Shown here in pieces: positions 23,201 through 37,569 of a stretch of 64,000 bases of DNA (the first letter of the stretch is position 1; every line of letters starts with the position of its first letter). The position numbers and the translations under genes are program-made. Origin of the DNA: Combretum micranthum (Eukaryota > Streptophyta > Magnoliopsida > Myrtales > Combretaceae); NCBI GenBank assembly GCA_024138025.1, contig JAMXBD010001106.1, forward strand, positions 186,001-250,000, written 5' to 3'. Under the pieces are notes generated by a model. The model worked only from the letters and a program-made list of their open reading frames with translations, did not search any database and was not told where the DNA came from.

Positions 23201-23756
23201 TCCTTCAACCTCGATGAGAAGGCGTAAATCTTTATCCTGCATTGGATTCCAAGTAATCCAGACTTGTATTTGTCCATATGTTTGATTAATGCATTTCATA
23301 TGATTATTAATAAACTTGTTTGGTATGTGGTAAGTTCTAGTTATTCACTGAGCCTGTGGCTTCGCTCACACTCCAACACTTATTTCAGGTTTACACTTAG
23401 GCCATGGCTTGTCACTTCCAGGAATTTAGCTCTGGTAACAACTTCAAGACTAGAAGTTCATGGAAGATTATGGAATAAGTTATTTACTTTTATTTTTAGT
23501 CTAAGTTAGTTAGTATTTAGATTATCAGTTATGCGTTTAGAGACTTTTTAGAAAGACAGTATGGTTTGTAATATTATATTCAAGCATTGCGATGACAGTT
23601 ATTTATTAATTTATGGCTTATATGTATTTATCATTTCTTATCAAAGTAACTAAAAGATCATGTTGTTTAAAAATATATTGCTCTCTGAAGGTAATCTAGA
23701 GATGGTAATCAAGTGTAACTTGTTTACTACTACTAGGGTAATCTCAGGACGTGACA
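20202..23756 (+). repeat. Type B LTR, 3' LTR of truncated chromovirus
   Basis: The 3555-base LTR starts TGTAAACCTC right after the polypurine tract and ends ACGTGACA. It matches the solo LTR at 53294-56851 along its length. A reduced hairpin (TGGATT 23243-23248, AATCCA 23255-23260) follows AAGGCGTAAATC at the place of the paired-hairpin module. Several AT-rich ORFs in it are unsupported. A GGTTCGAATCC box at about 21350 is probably chance. Confidence 0.85.
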
Positions 23757-23854
23757 CACGTTCTAGGATGAGTATAAGTATATAAACTTCATACCATATC
23801 CTAAGATGGCTATAACGTCTAAAGACTTCATACAATACCCTCTCTTATGATAAC

Positions 23855-23894
<40 letters not shown>

Positions 23895-26800
23895 ATTTGT
23901 GTTCTATCATTCTATTTGCCATATTCACTCAAACCCTATCTGATCAAATAAAGTATGGGATGAATACAAAGTAAGATAAGTTTACGCTCTTATCCTTTTA
24001 ATTATTATTTGTTTATAATTTTATTTTTTACTTTAAAGAAAAAAAGAATTTAACAGTTTTAGGATTCTGAAACTGAACATGAAACTGCTGGTCCTATAGA
24101 TTCAATTTCTAGAAAGCAAGCGCTGACGGCGAAACAAAACATTTTTACCCAGCGAATACCTTACGTCTTCGCCGGAGAGAAAAATATAATAATAATAAAA
24201 AAAAAAAAAAAAAACTTCACGCGTCCATTAGATTAAGAATGGCACCTGACTTGCCACGTTGGGAATCTTGACATGGTGAAACGGTAAATATTGTAAAAAT
24301 ACATAAAGTTTATTAGTACAGACTATGATTATTCTCCCAACGTAAAGATTAGGACAAATGCAAACTTTGTCATCATTAACCGTAACATGACCTCGCCAAA
24401 CATACGGAAAGATACAATTATTGCTAATATACTGCATGATCAACAATGTTGATGGACTCCTCCACTAACCATAAAATGATTTCCTGATGAGGGAAATTAA
24501 GTCCGAAAGGATTAATATATGGAAATAAATTTGAATAAAGTTTTTATTAGTGACTAAAAATAAGAGGTTAATATTTCATAAAATAATCAAGTAGTTTAAA
24601 AATGATCGATGTTTTAAATCGTGACATATGAATAAAAGGGGTAATTCTTTATTTGTATCATTTTATATAGCATGGATTCCACTTTTTTTAAAATATAAAC
24701 ATTAATATTCCATTCAAATAAAATATACATAATTTTTCATTTATATTCTTTCTAAAATAATAGTGGATATCACATTCGTGCTTTAGTGATTAAAAAATAA
24801 TAATAAATTAAATAGATAAATCATTTACAAGATTGTATGAAAAAAAATACAATTTATTTATATGGTACCATTCATTTATATATATATATATATATATATA
24901 TATCTTTAAAAAAAGAGCTCAGTATAAATTTTATATACTTCATTTGTAACTTACATCCTACTACGTCAGTTGTTAGCTTCATATTTTTTTCTCAGTAATA
25001 TATGGATTATTGTAGCAGAATGTGAAAATAGCAATATTATTGCCTATTTAATAATACAGATATCTAATAGGCAAATGGAGGGGGAAAAAGAAAGAAAAGC
25101 ATAATATTGAATATTAATGTGCCATAACAGTTGTTAAACAAAACTGGCATTTCATTCCCATAATAGAGAATCGGCATTATCCAATTATTGGTACTGGCAT
25201 AAAAATTATTCTGGCAAGATGAAAGAATAAAAAATCCCACCGAAAAAACAAATGAAGGAATAAAAAAAAATGTAAAAAGTTGGGGGGGTGGCGGAAGCTC
25301 ACATCCATTTTACAAATGAAAAATGCCTTAGGTCACATATGAATTAGGTAATAGTAACGTTATATTAGTTGCTCACCTATTGAAACCATTTTCGGTTTCA
25401 GTTATTGGTTCTTATCCATAAATCAGCCTAATTTATGTTATTAAATAAAAATAAAATTTAAAATCGTAACGCCCTCAATTTAGGATTATTTCCAACCTTT
25501 TACGTGTTTATAACAAGTATAGACACATTAAGGCTCAAAACCTACTAAGAATCCACAATTTACTCCATAAATAACTATAAATTCTTATATATTGATGATA
25601 TCAAATTATGTTAGCTTGCGTAGTTGTTATCATAAACAACTAAATGATCTCAACTCACTATCAACATTAGTTTATTGGATAGATACTAAAAGAGTTCACC
25701 ATACCAATGGTACAAGAGTTGTACATTGTGTCTAAAATGTTTCTCTACAGTAAGTACTAAACTCCTTTTACCATTCAAACAAAAACACATAACTATAATC
25801 CTTGTTTCATAGATCATCGCAAGTCCTCAATTAATCCTTTGGAAAGTTTCCAATGCTAGCGATATTCCTAAAACTCACTAATGGGTTGCAACCATGACAC
25901 CACTATTTACTTGTGCACCATTGATACTTGAAAAAGATAAAGGATTGAGTTGGAGCTAGGTATGGTACTACCATAAGTACAAGTGAATGAGCAAACACAA
26001 TTCAATTGCATGCATACATATATCTCTGTTTTTAAGTTTGTCGTTATCTCTGTTTTTAAGTTTGTCAAGCAACATGAGGATAATTCAACATCATGACAAC
26101 ACACATATATATAGTTTATACGTATATGATATTGGGTACTCACTAACATCCAAGGATTTCCAAGATGTAGATCTACCCATAATCATCTTCATGTGCGATT
26201 CCACACAAGGATAGCATCACCCAAAGATCATGGGCTGCTACTTTTACCTCACTAGTACTCTTAGTCCACCAACCATAGCTAAACACATGTAATACATAAT
26301 GTTTAAATTTAGATATCTCATTAATCAGGTTATTGGTCTATCTTAACAAGCACAACCATCAAATAAGATAATACATGTACCTAAAATATCGATATGCCTC
26401 GTCTCTAATATCCACTAACTTGGATTGCATACTAATTAAGTCATTAGGAAGACCTATACTTTTACACTCACCTATAACCTACCTTATATAGTTCTTACCC
26501 TTTATCCACCTAGAATCTACGTTTTGAGAACTCATAATATAGTGAAATTCTTAAAGAAAGATAATGAATAGATATTAATTACTTTTGTAATGCAAAAAGG
26601 TGATTTTAGAGAGGTTTTGGTATGTATGGGCAAGTGCATGGGCTTATATACTTGGTTGTGCACTTTCAAACATAAAATTTTAAGTCAAAGAGACATACGT
26701 TGGCCAATGCATGAGCTCATGCAAATGTTGTGCACATCCAAAGCACGAATTTTGTCATTCTATAGAGAGGTACATGATCTGATGCATTGGCTTGTACAAA

Positions 26801-27267
26801 TGTCATGCACATTCCCTTTTAGTCTTGCTTTATCACCTCAATACCCCTTTGTACTCAAATCATCATATTTTAACAAATCTAATGCTCAAAAGATTAGAAT
26901 TTTGTACAAATCCACTTTACCTTTAACATGTTTCTTTCACTTCTTCTCTCTCTCCATTCCTAATTCTTTCTTTTAGAGTTAGCTTCCATATGTCTCTCCC
27001 CTAAAAACAACATTCTTTTTAGTAGAAGATTGTTGTTAACGCTAACACTTTAAGAATTCATTGCCTAAGTGTTTTACGTTGTTGAAAACGATAAGGAAAA
27101 AAAATAAAGGGGAATCACTTATCATGTAAATCCTTTTTTAATCTTCAAGCATTATGTACGTCAAATGGGCAGGAAATGGGGAAAAGTTATGCAATAGCTT
27201 GAGAGGGATAATGAGAAGCGGTTATCCATCTACAATTAAATACATTGGTTTTTCTAACATATCCTTT
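23757..27267. other. AT-rich intergenic stretch, no recognised gene
   Basis: I see no gene or clear transposon here. Contents are a (TA)15 run at 23859-23888, a (TA)13 run at 24877-24902, an A run at about 24199-24215, a G7 run at about 25283, and a 22-base direct duplication at 26021-26042/26045-26066. GTAACGCCCTC at about 25465 resembles some gypsy LTR starts, but no partner end was found. This is probably old transposon sequence. Confidence 0.55.
26625..26820 (+). repeat. Imperfect ~80-bp tandem repeat with TGCATG...TGCAC boxes
   Basis: Three related units begin near 26630, 26702 and 26778. Each has a TGCATGGGCT or TGCATTGGCT box followed 15-25 bases later by TTGTGCAC or TCATGCAC. The pattern recalls the Athila palindromic array at 5730-6030 without the CG-rich core. 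It may be a decayed relative, perhaps after CG loss. Confidence 0.45.
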
Positions 27268-27276
27268 TAAATTTTA

Positions 27277-27581
27277 GAGATAATGTCATAAATGGTACCT
27301 AAACTTTGACAAAATATGCAATTAGGTACCTAAACTTTGAAAATGATCAATTTAGTATCTAAACTTTGAAATTGATTAATTTGATACCTGAAAAACTTTG
27401 AAATTGATAGATGTAGTATGTAAAAAAACTTGATAGAGGTATTGTTAATATATATGAAAAGTTCTTTCAAATACTAAAATTTTCAATTTCAAAATTTAGG
27501 TACTAAATTAATCTATTTCAAATTTCAGGTACCTAATTGTATATTTTGTCAAAGTTCAAGTACCATTTGTAACATAAACCC
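27277..27581. mobile_element. Mutator-like MITE with 9-bp TSD
   Basis: The 305-base element has inverted ends GAGATAATGTCATAAATGG and, reversed, GGGTTTATGTTACAAATGG, continuing into GGTACCTAAACTTTGAC. The flanks are exact 9-base duplications TAAATTTTA (27268-27276 and 27582-27590), the length made by Mutator-type transposases. Internal copies of GGTACCTAAACTTTG are tandemly arranged. It has no coding capacity. Confidence 0.85.
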
Positions 27582-28140
27582 TAAATTTTAAAAGTTAGTA
27601 GACTTTTTTTCTCCTATTTAATTTCCCAATCTACTTTCCTACCCTTGATTATATTTTATTTATTTAAGATATTTGATTCTCTCCCCTTAAAAGATCTTTC
27701 TTCTATAAAAGTTGACAAAGTCACTACAAAAACTTTTGATTCGATTCTATTTGCTCTCTTGGCTCCAAATACTGAATTTCTATATACTGCAAAAGTACAC
27801 TTCATCCAAGAGTTCTAAACTTTTAGATTAATTACTTTATCTGTAAGTTCCTAGTTTTTTATGGTAGTTTTATAAGTAAGTCTTAGAGTTGGAGCCGAAA
27901 TAAAACCCTAAAATCAAACCAAGGTAACTCTAGACCTTAGAGACCCTAGAATCTGTGAGATGAATTCTAGAATCCGAAATCATAGACAAGTTGAGTAAAG
28001 CAAGTAATCCCTATACTTAGGTCAATCATAAGCCATAAACCCTAAATAAATAATCGTTTCCAAAACTAGAAGATTCCAAACCCATTTTGATAACAATATC
28101 AGTAACTGGTAAGTTTTTTCCGTTGCTAAAAATGCCAGTT

Positions 28141-31100
28141 GTCATGCCCCATAGGGGTATCCTAAATGTAACAGTCCGCCACATACTATATAAGACTCTC
28201 GAAATTCTATCCGAGCCCTTCGGGAGTCTTGTATAGATGTAAAGCTTCCCTTTACGACAATAGAATACTCAATCAATGGAGTTATGAAGTTTAATGTGGC
28301 ATTCATTAGCCATAGATAATAAACCAAAACACATATATAAATTACAAAGTCTAAGAGGCATTCCTCCGCAAAATAATATTAAGTCCATTACAGTCATCCA
28401 GAGTCCTTTAGTTTCCAACGAAAGTCTAAACAAAATCGAAATAAACTTCTAAAGGAAACTCCTAGCTCTGGTACCTGAGCTGTAGCCTGCCTTGGCCTAA
28501 GCCAAATGAATTCATGCTGCAACAAATAAAAACTATAGGGGCGTAAGCTAACTAGCTTAGTGAGTGAAAACTTCCATATCGCAATTAAGACAAATCATTC
28601 AAGCAAGTGGTTACTCAAGCAAATGATATGCATCAAACAAATGAGTTCAACAAACATATGACCAGCCGGAAATCATATGTGGATGGACTTGTGCCCTCCA
28701 TCCTGGGTTAGCAGATTAACGAATCATATGGTACGACGCCGTTTAAGCTCACGGTCAACTGAACAATATTTCGTTTTATGGATCACGATTAACCAATAAT
28801 TTCGTTTTATGGATCACGATTAACCAACATATTCGTTTTATGGATCACGAAAAACAACAAATGCTAATGCTCCGTCCCCGTCGTGATATGAATGAATTCA
28901 ATTATAATTGAAGTCCAATAATAGATTAATCCAATTCTTTTAGGTGACCAACCAACATTCACAGACAATCAATTTTAACTCCTCGCTATACAAACAATAG
29001 CTTAACACCCGGTTTTGATATTCCTTACGTTCAACTTCACATATCAACAGTAGGCAAGTATATAATTCCGTATACCCCATCATGCATATTCATTTTTATC
29101 TTTGCCTAAACAACTAATGCCACTATCATTACAATCACAAGCAATAATTGAAATCGGAAGTAATATTCACTCGGCTATGGTATGCCGGTCTCTTGATAGT
29201 AGTAGTCGGGTGGTAGGGTATCGTCGTGCTCGGGATCACCTACCAAATAAGAACAACCTAATAAGAATCTCATCACTTAACTAATTCAAGCTATGCATCT
29301 AAGCTAGACAAAATCGGAATTCTCGCTATTTGCGGAAGTTCCAACTTAAAACGGCCATAACTTGGTCATTTTAACTCAAAATTTCGCAAATTTTATATCG
29401 ATTTCTATCTACTTCGAAAGATCTATCTAATTCTGATATTATTTTCAAGTTTTGAAAACATTAAGGTCATGGAACAGTGGGATCAGATCTGTTCTGTAAC
29501 TTTCCCTTTTCCAAAAAATTGTTTCGCATTTAGTAAAAATGTTTCTAGTTGATAACTCATGCATAGATGGAATATGAATGAATTCCTAGTATGAATGTCA
29601 TGTATTGAGTCCAATATATGCATGATCTTGACAATTTTTAATAATGAACTCTTAAGAACTCCTAATTATTATAAGACTCCACAATAGCCATTTCTTAAAA
29701 ATCTATCTTTCCAATTTTTGCATTCCCTAGGGTTTTAAGATCTTATTCTTAGAATTCATTTACTATCTAAATAAAAATGAGTCCTTAACATCTATACTAT
29801 CCATGACCTTCATTTATGCATAAAAATCCACATTTTTCACTTGACAAATATGTTTTTAAACAAGCTTTTCACAAAAATCCGAATTTTGGAAATTTTCTTT
29901 TCTTGCATTTTTCCTATGAGAAAACTTGTTTAATGTACCAAAATTTGAAGCTTTATGATATCTATTGTCTAAGGACTTCATTAAACTCATAAAACTTGCA
30001 ATTTGAGCATGAATACTAGGTGTTTATGTAGGCATTACTCTAAATTACGAATTTAACAATTTAATCACTAACTCAAGATTTTCCATTCTAACTCCACTAC
30101 TTGATTTTCATATTACTCATGCCTAAACTCATCCAAACTTATAAAAATTATTCCTTAGAGATACCTATTACCTAAACCTTTCATTTTTCATGAAAAATAT
30201 GAGTTTCAAGGTGGTTTCAAGGGTTTTTAAAATAGGTTTCAAATTCCATCCGAATTTTTCACTAGGTATTTCTAACAAAATCTTTTCTTTTTCAAGTTTC
30301 TTGCCTCCTATACATGAAGATCTATCATCTAACACATCTATACACATGCAAGGCTAAGCTTTTATGATCATTAATGCATGAAAGCTTAAGATATCCACAT
30401 GAACATAAATGTAAATAAAAATATGAGTGTCTAAACACTAGATCTACCACATATAGTGCATGAATCATGAGTTTCATAGCATGAACATAACTTTCTATGC
30501 AAGATCTCTACTTTACATGCATGAACAAGATGATATTCCAACAAAAACTCATTTAAACACAAGATCTACTTTTTGTGATGGCTTGATATTCTTGTATTAG
30601 TGTTTTCATGTCCCTAGCATATGCTCATTGGGATTAAAAGTGGAAAACACACAAGAATGGTCTTGCCATTACAAGATAATGTAGGAATAAGGCTTAGAAT
30701 CATCACCTAAATGGAGATTTGGAGATGAAAAGAAGAGAAAATGAGTTTGTGTGTGTGAGTATGAGGGGAGGAGTGGGTCACGACAACTCTAGAGGGGAAA
30801 GAGAGAGTTTTCTCCTTTTGCAAAATTTTGAAAGAGTGAAAAATGAGAAGAGAGAGAGAACAAGAGCTTATATATTACATGGACTAGGGTTTTAATTGAA
30901 TAAAAAGGAGTAAAATAAATCAAATGGAAGGGGAAATTGGGGAGGGGGGCGCCGGCCATGGTGTGTGGGAGGGAGAGAGAATTGAAAATTTGATAAAATT
31001 TGTCATTTATGTAATAAAATGTAATAAATGTAATAATTAATTAGGAAACAAAATTTCTTGGAAAAGAAAATTGTAATAAATAGTTGTAAGGATGTAAGAA

Positions 31101-31569
31101 TAGTATATGGGTAGTATGTAGTATAGGTTATACTTATGAATAGTAGATAAGACATCTACTTTACCGGTTGTAAAGAAAATACGGGACAAAAGGCTATAAC
31201 TGTAATTTTTATAGCCCGGAAAATTATAAAATTTATATTTTTGAAATCCTTATAAAATTTCGGTTCTAATGAATATTTCGGAATATTTTTCTGAGTTTCT
31301 GGTCTCGGGGCACGTTTTTCCGTAATTGAGCTCGGGAAGGCCCGAAATTGAAAAGTTCCCGAATTTAAGACTTTCTAAGGTTTAAAATATACTTTAAAAC
31401 AATAATTCATATTCATTTACTTTATAAAACTTCTTTTATTATGAAACTGAAGGAAAGCCGGATTTAGGGTTTCTAAGCTTCTCTCACTAGCCTTGAACTG
31501 GACTAGATTAGGGTTTCGCTTATCAACTCCCGGGGTTTACTTAACTACTAAGAATACCAGGGTTTATAT
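28141..31569 (-). repeat. Type A LTR, copy 2
   Basis: On the minus strand the LTR runs from ATATAAACC (31569) to GGGGCATGAC (28141), about 3.43 kb. It is flanked by CAGTT at 28136-28140 and 31570-31574, which continues into each side of the type F LTR. The exact terminal dinucleotides are ambiguous by one or two bases. No internal retrotransposon sequence is attached, so it is probably a solo LTR. It contains the tandem repeat (about 28768-28860), the hairpin module (28654-28703), the shared block near 29350-29370 and an empty site for the hAT-like MITE near 30870. Confidence 0.78.
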
Positions 31570-34500
31570 CAGTTATAGTGACTTATATGCATATTTTATC
31601 TTCTACCAGTAAACAATTTATCTTGTTTATTATTTATTACTATTCACTCTCTATTTTTTCTTACAACTACTTTTACAACTTACATGCTTGTTTTTACATT
31701 TACTTTACCAATACAACTTTTTACTATACTCTTTACTTAACTTCCTTTTTACTCTCTCATTTGTGTATGTGTGTGTCTCTCTCTCATGAGGTGCCAAACC
31801 TCTCTTCCCCCCTTTCCCTCTCCCTCTCATTTTTATTTTTATTTTTTCATTATTTAATTCTCTCAGCTTTTCTCTACAAATACCACCTCCCTCCTTTACT
31901 TTTTTACACTTACATCTCCATACTCTACCAAAACTCTCTTAAATTTCTCTCTCAATCTTTTTTCTCTTCTCTCCTCTTCCTTGTCGCCATCCCTTCTCCT
32001 CTCTTTGCCTCTCATTTTTCTTTCATCTAACAATTCGGGTAAACACTCAAAACACTCTCCATAGATTATAATGTGTAGCATATATATGTGTTCTTAGAAA
32101 TTTCCAAAATAAATTCCAATGATGCTTCATGCTAGAAATGGAAATATATAAGATAACATACAATGTCTACTTTCATGTTCATGTTTATATCATAATCATG
32201 TTATTTATGATAATGAATATTATTATTCTTAATCTAACTTTTTATATGTTATATATTCTTTAGAGCCTATTGCTCATTAACTTAACCTACTTATTTCTTG
32301 CACTTTATTTGTTACAATTTATTTATTTCGTGCTTTCATAAGACTAGTCCATTCTAATCCTAGACTTGTTTTAAAATCAAGTCCAAAAGAGACTGGAATA
32401 ATTCAAATCTCATAAAGCCTTGATAAAAAGCTAAGACTCCCACTTTCTTCATTATATATGGTGGTTGGATTATTTCAAGTCCTTAGGGAGTCTTAAAAAC
32501 AAGCTAAGACTCCCATGTTTTTATTTTACCAACTTTATGTTCTTGCTAACTTATATATATATATATATATATATATCCTTATATTCCCTTGAATATTATT
32601 ATGATCTTAATCTTGGTTATGTGTTTGTAATATAAATTTTTAGGCTCATCCACATATATGCTCATAGTGATGTTATTATGACGGAATAAGATTTTTCAAA
32701 ATATAGATGTTAGTGATTCCTTGTTATGTAAAATATTTACTTAAAAAATCATTTTCAATACAAAGAAAACCTTGTCATCAAGAAAGAAAATTTAAAACAA
32801 GTCATTTACCTAATTTTTTCTTAAATATCAAAACTTAAGAAGATTTAAAAGAAAATACAACTTAGAATATTTTCTTCATAAACACATAAAGTTCATGTCT
32901 TGAAAATAGTTGGTTAAACAAAGTTTTATTATAAGTATGAGATACTCAAGGATTCAAACTAAATATAAATCATGATTTTTCGTTAAGTTTCATATTTACA
33001 AAATCTAGGAATTGAGATTTTATTAAAAGTCCAAAAGTTATTTTTCCATAAACTTAAACTTTCTACTCTTCATGGAAATTGTTTCAATAAAAATTTCTAT
33101 TCTAAGCAATATCCCCACAATCATGCATGTAATACGAGCTATTATTATTATTATATGATTTTTTTTTCACTTGACATAGAGAGTCCAATAAAAGTTAAGA
33201 TTTTAAAAATTAGAAACAACAAAGTCTGGAACTTTTGGAAGCAATGTGTACCATATGTTTTTGAGACCTAGATGACTTAAATGTTTAAAATAACCTTAGA
33301 AATAGGTAGATCATTCAAAGTAGGTAGAAATTGACTATTTATACGCAAAAATTAGAGTTAAAATAAACAAGTTATAACCGTTTTAAATTGGAAACTTTAT
33401 AACTAGGAAAAATATTGCAAATAGAATTAATAAAATTAGAAATTTAAGAAGAACCTATATGAAATACTCATTCCAAGTATTTCTTTTGTTAGATGACAAG
33501 GAAGTTAATGCATCTTTTCCCAAAGATTTTTTCGATTAAAGCTTTCAATAAATGGTTGAGTGAGTATGTTTCCTTGTTTTACGTATTCATGTATGTGTTT
33601 ATAGAATAGAAGTGCTAGAAAATAGGAAACGGTAAACGGAATATGCAAGTGGGGATTATCATAGGATATGATTGTATACTTGGTGTTTATTGAAATAAAG
33701 ATAAGTTTATTGGAACTTGAATTGTTGATTAATAACTTTGCATTTGATATGATGTTGTACTGTTTGTGTACATCTCAATTATCACTCCTAAAATTTGTTA
33801 ATAACTCAATTGGGAGTTAAATTATAAATTGATCATGCATGATACAAAGTAAGTCAAATCAGTATCGCTATTATTCCTTTATGTGGGACGAGAAAGTAAT
33901 AGTAGTAGTGGTGGTAAGTGGGATCTGGTAAATCTATAAAAATTTATAGCATGTATGAGCCTAAAAATCTACAAAATTTTATGATGGTTGTATGGGCTTG
34001 TAACTTCCCTAATCCCTGATATAGAGGGTGTAAATCCATTCAACATATGAATTATGGTTGATCATATGTGTTTGTTTGCTCGTATGGATGTTGCATTTAA
34101 TATGCTTGCTTAACAATAACTTGTTTGATTATTTATATGAGTACATCATTACGAGAATTTACTCACAAGCTAATTGCGCTTATACCTCAATAGATTTTTG
34201 CTATCGCAAGTACATTTGCACTTGTATCCTAGGTCCTCTTTCACTCAAGTGAGACTTAGCTTTTGAAGTGCTTTTGGAGGAATTCTACCTAAAGACCATA
34301 AAATAGATTTCCTTTAAAATCTCTTAGCATTATGTTGAGTTTGCTCTAGAAAAGATTATGATAGTTTTGTGACAGTCTGCCATACATAATATTAAAACTT
34401 GAGAATGACTACCTTAGTCACTCGGAAGCTTTCATATTGGTATAAGGCGTACGTTCACAACAAAAAGAGGCCAGTAGAGTTATGCAGTTTAAGATAACAG

Positions 34501-37500
34501 TAACGGAACATTTAAAGCAATACTATTATGATTCATCAACATAAAATGTCATACAACTTCTATGGGGCATTCCCCTGATAAATCTCCATAATAACATAGT
34601 CTTACTAAGATAAATAACTAAACTTAGAGGATTTTAAAGGAAATATAATCTAAATCATCAAATAGAATTCCTCCAAAAGCTTTCTAAAAAACATAGGTAC
34701 TATCCGGATAGTTCGGTGGTCTCGGGTGCAAAACAAAGATCCTACAATATTAGAAATCTATTGGGGAGTAAGCATAACAATCTTAGTGAGATAATCCTTA
34801 CGCAAAAGTACTTATAACAAATATTTAAACAAGTCCATTAAACAAGCATATGAAATGCAAACAACCATATGATCAAATAATACATACAACTATACGGTTC
34901 CGTATGTAGAATGGATTTACTCCTCCATTGTGGGTTAGGAAATGCTTTGCATGGGTCATAATCGATCTCCTTGAAATTTGCATGCATCTTAGGGTTCTAG
35001 ACTACCGTACTAGTAGTCTTCCAACTTTCTTTATCCAAAGTGATCAATTCAGCTTGGCTACACCATGAGGCCATATTCCGTCAACATCCTAATTCCTTAA
35101 GATGTAGCTAGGTAGATTACCTTTCTGATCCTATGCTGAAGAGTAGTAGAAAAAATGCGAAGATGATGTTTTAAGTGATATGCATGAACAATTTAGTTTT
35201 AAGGGATTTCCGATCCAATATTAATTCATTTAAGGCAATCAATTAATATTTGCACACACAGCAATATACATAGAGAAAATTTATACTAATCAACCAATTG
35301 AGCTTCTATATACTTATCATTTATTGATCACACATAACGAATCACATATATAGCTCCTATGATAACCCATATGCATATCAATTTTTATCTTTTCCGAACA
35401 TCTAGTACTCTATTCTACAAGCACATATGCGAATACATAAAATGTAAATGAAAACTAACTTGGCTATGGCGATCTCTATAGGTCGAAGTAATCCTTAGGA
35501 AAGAGAAGATCTTGGTCCTTATCACCTAAATAAAGGAAACACCCAAATGATTATTTTATCCAAGTTCTACTTAAATTTTCTAATTCTATCTTATTAAATT
35601 CATCAAAATTCGGTTTTAAGGAAATTCCGACTTAAAATACCATAACTTGCTCATTTTAACTCGGAATTTCACATATAATATGTCGTTTTCTACCTAGTTG
35701 AAAAGACCTATCTATTTCTAAGGTTATTTTTATTATAAAAGGAAAATTAAGCCTCGGAATAGTAGGGTACAGATTCATCATGAATTTCCCAACCTTTGAA
35801 AACACAATTTCCCAAACTTTTCTTTTTTCAAAAATCCTTAAACAATTATATAGATATGTATGTGATTGAAAAATCTTTTCCATACATAAATAGACCCATA
35901 TTTTATGAATCACTTCATTGGTGTTTTCTCAATAATTATTTTTCATAAAACAACTTGTTTAATAGGTTTGAAAAGTTGGACTTTGAAAATTTTCTCCTTA
36001 AATGGTTTGAAAGAAAACTATAATTTCTTGAGACATTATAAATAAGTGTTTTCCTTTTATATTTTATTTCCTAACTCTTTAAAGATAATTTCAACCTTAA
36101 AATTTGGTCTTTTAAGTTTCCTACCAATTTTATTTTAAAAGAAAGAATTTCAAAATTTTCTTAAATTGTTGATAATATCTAATGTTTTGAGTTTATCATC
36201 TCTATGTTCTCTTATCTCTTAAAAAATGAGTTTACCATTCAGAAACTTACTTTTAGGTTGTTGGCAAATTTTCATTTCTCTAAGTGGATTTCTAAACTAG
36301 TGAATTGATTTGTATTTTATCTTGAAAACTTATTTAGTTCTTAGTTTTATCATGAAGTGGGTAAAACCTTATAAATAAGTTTTTTTATGGAGAATTTTCA
36401 TAATAAAGAATTATGAACATTAAAGTTTTAAACCAAAATTTTCATGTTATTATTTTGAAAGAAGAGTGTGTATCTACTCAGTTAAATCTTTGAAGAAATC
36501 CTCTTTGTTAATACCTTAAAGTTTCATGAGGAGTTTGTCTAAGTTTTTGAAAAGAATTTATTAAAAATAACATTCAAGTCCTTTAATGGAAAAATCCTTG
36601 CTAAGTGACAAAAATTTATTTTAGAAAGAGTTTAGTCTCATTTTATTAAAGAAAAACTCCCTTTTCCTTTTTGTTGAGACAAAATCAATATGTTCATGCA
36701 TAAATGAGCATATGTAGTTATGAGAAATATGAGAATATCACATAATAAGATAGAGAGAGATATAAGAAACAAATGATCATAATAATAAGGTCAAGTATTG
36801 GCAGGACTAATAAGAGCAATAATAATAAGATGTTAGGTTAGTGAGTACTTAGTGCAAACCCCCAAAGTTTTGGAATCGGTTTAGCTTAAACCCTAATTGG
36901 AAAATCAACCGGAAACCCTAAAGTCAACAAAACCCTAGTTAGACGAAATGATTTAAGTCCGGCAATCCCGAATAAGCAACCCTAAGAAAGTAATTAGGAG
37001 GTTAGTATGTAGAAAAGTTCATAATTACATAAGGAAGCTTAAAAAGATCATATTAGTAAAACCACGAATCGTTTTGAATCCGAACGGATACAGTTCTTGA
37101 AAAACGTGATCCGGAGCTCGGAATAGTAAAAATATTCCAAATATACCGTTAGACTTGTAAAAATATAAGGTTTTCAAAAATATCAGTTTTATAATTTTCC
37201 GGTAAGTAAAAATAGTAGATATCGCAATTATATGCGTATTTTCTTACTACCGGTACTTTATTAGTCATATCTACTTTACATTACACTATTCATTAATATT
37301 CTATACTATTCTTTTCTTTCTACTTTTTCTAACACCTACTCTTACAACACCATAACCTACAACCTTTACTTTTTACTTTTCCCATAACTTTATTTCACTT
37401 CTAACTTACTTATTACTTCTTTTAATCAACAAAAAATAAAAAATAAAATCTCTTCTCTCCCCTCTCTCCATGATGGCCAGCACATACACCATCTCTCTCT

Positions 37501-37561
37501 CCCTCAATTTTGTTTCATTTTATCTTTATTTAAATCACACAAAAATTCACTTTTCATTTCC

Positions 37562-37569
37562 TATAAATA
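37562..37569 (+). promoter_or_regulatory. TATA box of type D LTR
   Basis: TATAAATA after a CT-rich stretch is preserved at 46280-46287 in the 3' LTR and at 58890-58897 in the solo LTR. This supports a real promoter position. Confidence 0.7.

Noticed and set aside
24040..24180. Possible second chromovirus tail (GGATTCTGAAACTGAA resembling 20066-20085)
   Set aside because: Only about 16 bases match, with no reading frame or polypurine tract following.
23859..24902. Long TA runs as possible origin or matrix-attachment sites
   Set aside because: They are ordinary microsatellites, common throughout the window, with nothing else supporting a function.
31578..32030. 150-residue ORF in the type F LTR
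   Set aside because: This is the CT-rich LTR leader. The near-identical inverted segment at 13859-14346 splits it into two frames, so it is not a conserved protein.
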